From Marinospirillum insulare DSM 21763 (lineage in GTDB: Bacteria; Pseudomonadota; Gammaproteobacteria; Pseudomonadales; Halomonadaceae): a DNA stretch of 64,000 bases. Position numbers and translations under genes: made by a program. The stretch's first letter is position 1, and every line of letters starts with the position of its first letter. Below the pieces are notes generated by a model, which worked only from the letters and a program-made list of their open reading frames with translations, searched no databases and was not told where the DNA came from. This document shows positions 58,707 through 64,000 of this stretch, piece after piece. The stretch is from positions 1-64,000 of the forward strand of contig NZ_JMLW01000014.1 of the NCBI RefSeq assembly GCF_000686905.1, written 5' to 3'.

Positions 58707-58901
58707 ATGCCAACTATAGAACTGAAACTAATGGGACTTACCTGCAATGGCTGCGTCAATAAAGTTACTGAAGCTCTAATGGCTAATGAAGCCATAGAAA
58801 GCGTAGAGGTTAGCCAAGACAGTGCCAGCATTACAGGTAGCATCACGGCTGATCAGGCTATCGATATAATTGAAGGGCTAGGCTTTGAGGCAGAAGAGTA
58901 A
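58707..58901 (+). CDS. copZ: CopZ-like copper chaperone (heavy-metal-associated domain)
   Basis: 64 residues from ATG 58707; a TTG twelve bases upstream is part of the TTGGAG ribosome-binding site. The GLTCNGCVNKV motif gives the Cys-x2-Cys copper site. Ferredoxin-like beta-alpha-beta pattern through LGFEAEE. It lies upstream of copA, separated by a 143-bp palindromic element. Confidence 0.88.
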   Translation: MPTIELKLMGLTCNGCVNKVTEALMANEAIESVEVSQDSASITGSITADQAIDIIEGLGFEAEE

Positions 58902-58919
58902 TTTTAGCTTTCAATGAGT

Positions 58920-59062
58920 CTAGGTGCTGCTACGCAGGACACGTGAATACATCTGACCACCATGGATGGTGTAAATGCAGTTTTTGCAGGAGCATTAAAC
59001 TGCCCTGTAGGCTCTGGCTGCAACGTCCTGTTGCAGACAGCCTGCTTTAGCAGAACACCTAG
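58920..59062. repeat. 143-bp palindromic element between copZ and copA
   Basis: The outer arms are CTAGGTG-CTGCTACGCAGG (58920-58938) and the near inverse at 59041-59062, starting CCTGCTTTAGCAG and ending CACCTAG; they match apart from a two-base insertion and internal changes. Inside, ACCACCATGGATGGTGT and GTCCTGTTGCAGACAGCC hold further palindromes. It has no open frame and looks like a mobile or interspersed non-coding element. Confidence 0.65.
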
Positions 59063-59113
59063 CCTCTTTAGGAATAGCATTTAGTTACTTGTTAACACCT
59101 ATTGGAGGTAGTC

Positions 59114-61357
59114 ATGTCTAAACCCCTTCGCCTAGCCCTTCGGGGTATGACTTGTGGTGCCTGCGTTGCCAGTGTCGATAAAGCACTTAACGGTGTGGCA
59201 GGTGTTCAGCAAGTCAACGTCAACTTACCGGATAGAAGTGCTGAAATTACTGGAACGGCTGACCCACAGGTTTTAATTAAAGCTGTACAAGATGCTGGTT
59301 TTGGTGCCACTCCCATGAGTGCTGATTATGGCGATAACGAACGCCAAGCAGAAGAACAGGCAGCCCTTAAAAAGGTTTGGATTAAAACCTGGGTTGCCCT
59401 AGCCGTGGGTGCGCCACAAATGCTGCTTATGATGACAGGGCACTTACCTGCGCTAGAAGATGCCCGTCTGCTTTGGGGCATTATTGGTTTAGCTACCCTA
59501 GCCACCATGGTTTATTCAGGTGGTCATTTTTATACAGGCGCTTGGCTTTCACTTAAAAACCACCGTGCCAATATGGATAGTCTAATTGCCCTAGGTACCG
59601 GTGCAGCTTGGCTCTATTCCACTTTAATGGTGCTTTGGCCTGAAATAGTGCCGCCCGAAGGTCGGCATGTTTATTATGAAGCAGCAGTTTTTATTATTGG
59701 TTTAGTTAATTTAGGTCAAGCCTTAGAAACTCGCGCCCGTGGTAATGCATCACAAGCCATACGTCAGCTGATTCAACTACAGCCCGATACCGCCCGCTTA
59801 ATCACCCCTGACGGTGAAGAGAAAGAAATGCGCTTAGCTTCTATTCAAGCCAGTGATTTATTAAGAGTCAGACCTGGCGAGCGTATTCCTGTTGATGGCA
59901 TCGTTGCTGAAGGTGAAACTCAAGTCGATGAATCGATGTTAACTGGTGAACCCCTGCCAGTAAATAAAAGTAAAAAAGACTGGTTATCGGCAGGAACGGT
60001 TAACCAAGGTGGCAGTATTAAAATGCGTGTGCGTAAAGTGGGTGAAGATACTGCTTTGGCACAAATTATTAACCAAGTACGTAATGCCCAAGGTTCTAAA
60101 CCTGCCATTGGCCGCCTAGTTGACCAAATTAGTGCCGTTTTTGTACCCGTCGTTATTCTAATTTCTATGATTACTGCTTTGGTTTGGTGGCTAGTTGGCC
60201 CAGAACCACAAGCTGCCTATATGCTAATTTCAGCAATGGCTGTATTAGTGATTGCTTGCCCCTGTGCGCTTGGCTTAGCCACGCCCATGTCGATTATGGT
60301 GGGGGTTGGTCGCGCCGCAGGGAAAGGCGTGCTGATTCGTAAAGGTGATGCCCTGCAAGAAGCTTCTAAACTAAACACCATTATTTTAGATAAAACTGGC
60401 ACCATCACTCAAGGCAAACCTAAGATGGTCAACTTTGCCTTGCAAGCCGCTTACCTAGAGGGTGCTAACAGCCTATCTAAAGATGAATTACTCGCTAACT
60501 TAGCTTCACTGGAACAAGCCTCAGAACACCCCCTAGGCGCTGCTATTGTTGCAGCTGCTAAAGAACAGAGTTTGCAGATTCCAAAAACTGCCACACCAGA
60601 AACTTTGGCTGGCTTAGGTTTAAAAGCTCAGATCAATAACCAAGCTTGGTTAGTAGGTAACCGCTCTTTACTAGAGTCAGAAGGCATCAGTCTAAGCGAT
60701 GCAGAAGTTGAAGAAGCAGCCAGCATGGCAGACCAAGGCCAAACCTGTATTCACCTAGTCGTGGGTGGCCAACTAGCAGCATTAGTCGGCATCGCTGATC
60801 CTATTAAAGAAGATTCAGCCGCTGCCATTCAGCGCCTTCAAAAAGCCGGTGTGCAGGTAGTAATGCTTACTGGTGATAGCCCTAGAACCGCTCAGGCAGT
60901 TGCTAAACAGGTAGGAATTACTGAAGTATTTGCAGAAGTTAAACCAGACGAAAAAGCCGACAAGGTAAAAGAGCTGCAAGCAGAGGGCTTAAAAGTGGGC
61001 ATGGTGGGTGATGGTATTAACGATGCGCCTGCACTCACTCAAGCTAACGTAGGCTTTGCCATAGGCACAGGTACAGACATAGCTATAGAAAGTGCTGACT
61101 TAACGCTAATGCGGGGTTCACTACACGGAGTAGCCGATGCCATGTTAATTTCACGCGCTACGGTAAAAAATATTTGGCAAAACCTCTTTGGTGCCTTTGT
61201 TTACAACACCTTAGGTATTCCGCTAGCTGCTGGGGTTTTATTCCCCTTAACAGGTTGGCTTTTAAGCCCCACCTACGCAGCGGCAGCCATGGCTTTATCT
61301 TCGGTAACCGTGGTGAGCAATGCTAACCGTCTACGCTTAGTGAAATTAGACGGTTAA
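59114..61357 (+). CDS. copA: Copper-exporting P1B-type ATPase
   Basis: 747 residues from ATG 59114; a TTG twelve bases upstream is part of the ATTGGAGG ribosome-binding site. One N-terminal metal-binding domain ([13 protein letters not shown]), eight membrane segments, actuator TGE ([11 protein letters not shown]), transport motif [11 protein letters not shown], phosphorylated Asp in [26 protein letters not shown], and the YN and MSS-type motifs of the last helices ([25 protein letters not shown]). The class is Cu(I) export. Confidence 0.96.
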   Translation: MSKPLRLALRGMTCGACVASVDKALNGVAGVQQVNVNLPDRSAEITGTADPQVLIKAVQDAGFGATPMSADYGDNERQAEEQAALKKVWIKTWVALAVGAPQMLLMMTGHLPALEDARLLWGIIGLATLATMVYSGGHFYTGAWLSLKNHRANMDSLIALGTGAAWLYSTLMVLWPEIVPPEGRHVYYEAAVFIIGLVNLGQALETRARGNASQAIRQLIQLQPDTARLITPDGEEKEMRLASIQASDLLRVRPGERIPVDGIVAEGETQVDESMLTGEPLPVNKSKKDWLSAGTVNQGGSIKMRVRKVGEDTALAQIINQVRNAQGSKPAIGRLVDQISAVFVPVVILISMITALVWWLVGPEPQAAYMLISAMAVLVIACPCALGLATPMSIMVGVGRAAGKGVLIRKGDALQEASKLNTIILDKTGTITQGKPKMVNFALQAAYLEGANSLSKDELLANLASLEQASEHPLGAAIVAAAKEQSLQIPKTATPETLAGLGLKAQINNQAWLVGNRSLLESEGISLSDAEVEEAASMADQGQTCIHLVVGGQLAALVGIADPIKEDSAAAIQRLQKAGVQVVMLTGDSPRTAQAVAKQVGITEVFAEVKPDEKADKVKELQAEGLKVGMVGDGINDAPALTQANVGFAIGTGTDIAIESADLTLMRGSLHGVADAMLISRATVKNIWQNLFGAFVYNTLGIPLAAGVLFPLTGWLLSPTYAAAAMALSSVTVVSNANRLRLVKLDG

Positions 61358-61374
61358 GCTAGATAAATAAACCA

Positions 61375-62199
61375 CTAACCTTTTTGTTGACTGCGGGCTT
61401 TGGCTTTACCAGCCATAACAGCCCGCTGCATATCCGATGTAAACCCAGATTCAAGGGCTTCTTCTTTTTCTAGCTCCTCCATGCCTTGAGCTAGCATATT
61501 AGGCGTTGCCGCTAACTCTTGTTGAGCTTTAACCTTAACTTCATCCATGGTTTTGCGTATATCGTCATAAATACTACTGAAGTGCTCTTGCTCTGTACCA
61601 CGGTATTTTTTTAATTCTTTAATTATATTTTGATAGTAAATAAGTGCCGCACGGTATTTTTTATTCTCTAACTGAACAGCGGCCATCGACTTATTCATTT
61701 CAATAATAACTTGTGTAGCGGCATAACGAATAGAAGTTAAAAACTGCTGCCCCCTAGCCTCGCTCAGACGCTTTTCACGAAACTCTTTCATTATTAAGAA
61801 CTGCACATTTTTAAGCTGGTTCATAGCCTCCTGCCCTTTAGCCTGGTTTTCAATAGGCTCAATTTTAGGGTTAGGATTAGCTTTAACCTCTCGAACGACC
61901 TGCTCAGCATTCTGCAACTCTTGTAAAAAGCTGTCACTTTTATCACCTGCATCCTGCTGGAGGTGTAATAAAGTTATCCAGCGCTCAGCTAAAGCAGAAC
62001 GTAAATCATAAGGAAGGAGGTGAGGTCGGATTCGAGTCACTAAAGGCTCAAGGCGTTTAACCTGAGTTTTAATATCATGAATTTTTCGTTCCGTTTGAAT
62101 CCGTTTTTCTTCTACAACCTTGCGATGATGAACAAAAAATATTGTTGTAAAAGCTAAAAAAACCACGACGCCAAGCAGTATAAGGGCAAGCATTTTCAA
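61375..62199 (-). CDS. Membrane-anchored coiled-coil protein, unknown function
   Basis: 274 residues: an N-terminal membrane segment (about 3-23, MLALILLGVVVFLAFTTIFF), a coiled coil (about 28-55) and mostly helical remainder (KKYRAALIYYQNIIKELKKY, tetratricopeptide-like). C-terminus is basic. No family is recognised. It is convergent with copA. Confidence 0.7.
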   Translation of the reverse strand: MKMLALILLGVVVFLAFTTIFFVHHRKVVEEKRIQTERKIHDIKTQVKRLEPLVTRIRPHLLPYDLRSALAERWITLLHLQQDAGDKSDSFLQELQNAEQVVREVKANPNPKIEPIENQAKGQEAMNQLKNVQFLIMKEFREKRLSEARGQQFLTSIRYAATQVIIEMNKSMAAVQLENKKYRAALIYYQNIIKELKKYRGTEQEHFSSIYDDIRKTMDEVKVKAQQELAATPNMLAQGMEELEKEEALESGFTSDMQRAVMAGKAKARSQQKG

Positions 62200-62310
62200 T
62201 CCACTTATGATTAATTTATTCCAATAAGCCGTAAAATATACTGTTTATCGAGTATTTTTTCTACCTTAAGCAGTTGCTAATTTTGCTTTAGGTTTTTTGC
62301 TTATTCTTTA

Positions 62311-62338
62311 TTGGTATAGTTAACCATCTTGTTATAAC
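62311..62338 (+). promoter_or_regulatory. Putative sulfate-transport operon promoter
   Basis: TTGGTA (62311-62316), 16-bp spacer and TATAAC (62333-62338), about 60 bp before the sulfate-binding protein gene. A CysB site cannot be confirmed by eye. Confidence 0.5.
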
Positions 62339-62397
62339 CTCTTTTGCGGATTAGTCTAACTGCAATGTTTAGCCTAACCCCTACAAAGGAATACAAG

Positions 62398-63417
62398 ATG
62401 TCATTAAGATTCAAACACCTAGGTAAAACTTTATTAGCTAGTGGCCTTAGCCTAGCATTAAGTGCCTCGCCTGCCCTAGCCGATAACCCCAGTTTATTAA
62501 ACTCCTCTTACGATATAGCCAGAGAATTATTTGCCAGCTATAACGAACACTTTAACGACCATTGGCAAGAAAAAACTGGCAAAAGGGTTGAAATTAAACA
62601 ATCTCATGCCGGCTCATCGCGCCAAGCTCAAGCGATTATTCAAGGTTTGCGTGCCGATGTAGTGACTTACAACCAGGTCACTGATGTGGATATTCTGCAC
62701 GAAAGAGGCAAGCTATTACCTAAAGATTGGCGTGAAAAGTTACCTAATGCTAGCTCGCCTTATTACTCCACCATGGCATTTTTGGTTCGTAAAGATAACC
62801 CAAAAAACATTCAAGACTGGGATGATTTAACCCGTGAAGACGTTGACTTGGTTTTACCTAACCCAAAAACGTCTGGCAACGGTCGTTACAGCTATTTAGC
62901 GGCTCTAGGTTTTGCCCAGCTTAAATACAATAAAGATGAAGCCAAGGTTGATGCCTTTTTACGCCAGTTCTTAGGCCAAGTGGCGGTATTTGATACGGGT
63001 GGCCGTGGTGCAACCAACACCTTTGTTGAGCGGGGTATAGGCGATGCTTTGTTAACCTTTGAGTCTGAAATTCAAGGCATTATTAAAGCCTTTCCTGACC
63101 AGGCATTTCAAATCGTTGTACCTTCCAGCAGCTTCTTAGCAGAGTTCCCAGTGGCAGTGGTTGAAAAACCCGCCAAACGTAACGGTAATTTAGAACTGGC
63201 TAGGGCTTATTTAGAACACCTTTATTCAGAAGACAGCCAGCGTTTGTTAGCCAGCTTTAACTACCGTGTGCACGACCCAGTCGTTAAGGAAGAAACTGCG
63301 GCTAACTTCCCTGACTTAAAACTACTAACCATTGAAGAAATAGCGGGTAGCTGGAAAAACGCCATGCAAGTTCACTTTGCTAGTGGCGGCAAGCTCGACC
63401 AGTTGCAGCGCCGGTAA
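62398..63417 (+). CDS. sbp: Periplasmic sulfate/thiosulfate-binding protein
   Basis: 339 residues from ATG 62398 with AAGGA in front; an upstream in-frame start at 62344 would precede the ribosome-binding site. Signal peptide of about 27 residues ending SPALA. The Sbp/CysP signature SYDIARELFASYNEHF, QSHAGSSRQAQAIIQGL and DVVTYNQVTD is present, and the DTGGRGATNTFVERGIGD segment binds sulfate. cysT follows 6 bp later. CysP and Sbp cannot be distinguished here. Confidence 0.94.
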   Translation: MSLRFKHLGKTLLASGLSLALSASPALADNPSLLNSSYDIARELFASYNEHFNDHWQEKTGKRVEIKQSHAGSSRQAQAIIQGLRADVVTYNQVTDVDILHERGKLLPKDWREKLPNASSPYYSTMAFLVRKDNPKNIQDWDDLTREDVDLVLPNPKTSGNGRYSYLAALGFAQLKYNKDEAKVDAFLRQFLGQVAVFDTGGRGATNTFVERGIGDALLTFESEIQGIIKAFPDQAFQIVVPSSSFLAEFPVAVVEKPAKRNGNLELARAYLEHLYSEDSQRLLASFNYRVHDPVVKEETAANFPDLKLLTIEEIAGSWKNAMQVHFASGGKLDQLQRR

Positions 63418-63423
63418 GTAACC

Positions 63424-64000
63424 ATGACACCAGCAAATCAGCTTTCTAAAAGTTTTACTTACAAAAGCCTAATCAGCAAAAGCTTTAAAGTTACCGGCAG
63501 ACAAGTGCTGCCGGGTTTTGCTTTAAGCCTAGGTATTTCACTGTTGTTTATTAGCTTGGTACTGCTACTGCCATTAAGCGGTTTATTAATACAAACCGCG
63601 GGTATGAGTTGGGCAGATTATTGGGCAGTGGTTACCGACCCAAGAGTTATGGCTTCTTACCAAGTCACTCTATTAATGGCTTTAGGTGCTTCGCTATTAA
63701 ATGGTCTGGTGGGTTTATTGGTGGCTTGGGTGTTGGTGCGTTACACCTTCCCCGGTAAACGCTTAATAGATGCACTGGTCGATTTGCCCTTTGCACTACC
63801 TACTGCTGTAGCAGGTATTACTTTGGCTACTTTGTTTTCTGCAAGCGGCTGGTACGGGCAAGGCTTGGCTAAATTAGGCATTCAAGTCGCTTACACACCG
63901 CTAGGCATTTTAATTGCCATGCTGTTTACCAGCCTGCCCTTTGTGGTACGCAATGTGCAGCCAGTGATGGAAGACTTAAATTCGGGTGATGAAGAAGCCG
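63424..64000 (+). CDS. cysT: Sulfate ABC transporter permease CysT, N-terminal part
   Basis: The frame from ATG 63424 is open to the window edge (192 codons). Sequence shows hydrophobic membrane segments and the permease features VLVRYTFPGKRLIDALVDLPFALPTAVAG, matching CysT/CysU. It follows the binding-protein gene with a 6-bp gap. The C-terminal part lies outside the window, where cysW and cysA are expected. Confidence 0.92.
   Translation, partial: MTPANQLSKSFTYKSLISKSFKVTGRQVLPGFALSLGISLLFISLVLLLPLSGLLIQTAGMSWADYWAVVTDPRVMASYQVTLLMALGASLLNGLVGLLVAWVLVRYTFPGKRLIDALVDLPFALPTAVAGITLATLFSASGWYGQGLAKLGIQVAYTPLGILIAMLFTSLPFVVRNVQPVMEDLNSGDEEA

Overview
The window looks like chromosomal DNA of a moderately low-GC marine or halophilic gammaproteobacterium of the Oceanospirillales type. 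This is inferred from gene content (sodB, rne, the yceD-rpmF-plsX block, prmB/smrB, a class I PHA synthase with phasin, acuR-acuI, fadBA) and from palindromic intergenic elements; I could not run a search. It is mostly core genome, with an IS30-family fragment at the left edge and two probable acquired segments: the acuR-acuI region (42.1-44.5 kb) and a restriction-modification pair (49.6-52.0 kb). Well-expressed genes prefer the leucine codon CTA (10 of 15 Leu codons in sodB). The acuR-acuI segment does not share this preference.

Layout. 0-7.3 kb: IS30 transposase fragment; RegB/RegA-type redox two-component system; CbiM-like ECF permease; Cache-type chemoreceptor; a diguanylate cyclase with two periplasmic binding-protein modules. 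7.4-12 kb: dinG and rhlB-like helicases overlapping by 4 nt; a coiled-coil membrane protein. 12-17.2 kb: sodB, acpH, two poorly characterised genes, and a yceD-rpmF-plsX block behind a near-consensus promoter. 17.3-23.7 kb: RND efflux pair, sppA, rluC. 23.7-27.5 kb: rne with a ~400-nt leader, then a DUF1456 gene that appears to start at ATC. 27.6-30.5 kb: PHA granule genes (phaC, phasin, small DUF6489-like protein). 30.7-36.2 kb: aroC, prmB, smrB, ghrA, an HDOD protein and CheX. 36.4-41.9 kb: acetoacetyl-CoA synthetase and fadBA with a PsrA-like operator. 42.2-44.5 kb: acuR, acuI and an AhpD-like gene behind a large TetR operator. 44.6-49.6 kb: miaE, a CobW GTPase, ogt, mmsA and a divergent LysR gene. 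49.6-52 kb: restriction-modification pair. 52.1-54.7 kb: murB, a low-molecular-weight phosphatase, kdsB, ycaR. 55-64 kb: acnB, ygfZ, a copper chaperone and copA separated by a palindromic element, a coiled-coil protein, and the start of a sulfate ABC transporter operon (sbp/cysP, cysT).

How the genes fit together. Carbon storage and fatty-acid metabolism (phaC/phasin, acetoacetyl-CoA synthetase, fadBA), acrylate/propionate-type metabolism (acuI, mmsA, acnB with its methylisocitrate activity) and redox/metal handling (regBA, sodB, copA, CobW) recur through the window. acuR-acuI with the MmsA/DddC-like dehydrogenase suggests, but does not prove, use of acrylate or 3-hydroxypropionate from DMSP; no DMSP lyase is present here. 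I see no tRNA, rRNA or CRISPR array. No wholly new multi-gene system is evident. The best candidates for novelty are the ATC-initiated DUF1456 gene, the uncharacterised restriction enzyme with its cysteine-rich methyltransferase insertion, the palindromic intergenic elements, and the related TetR-type operator sequences at two unlinked promoters.
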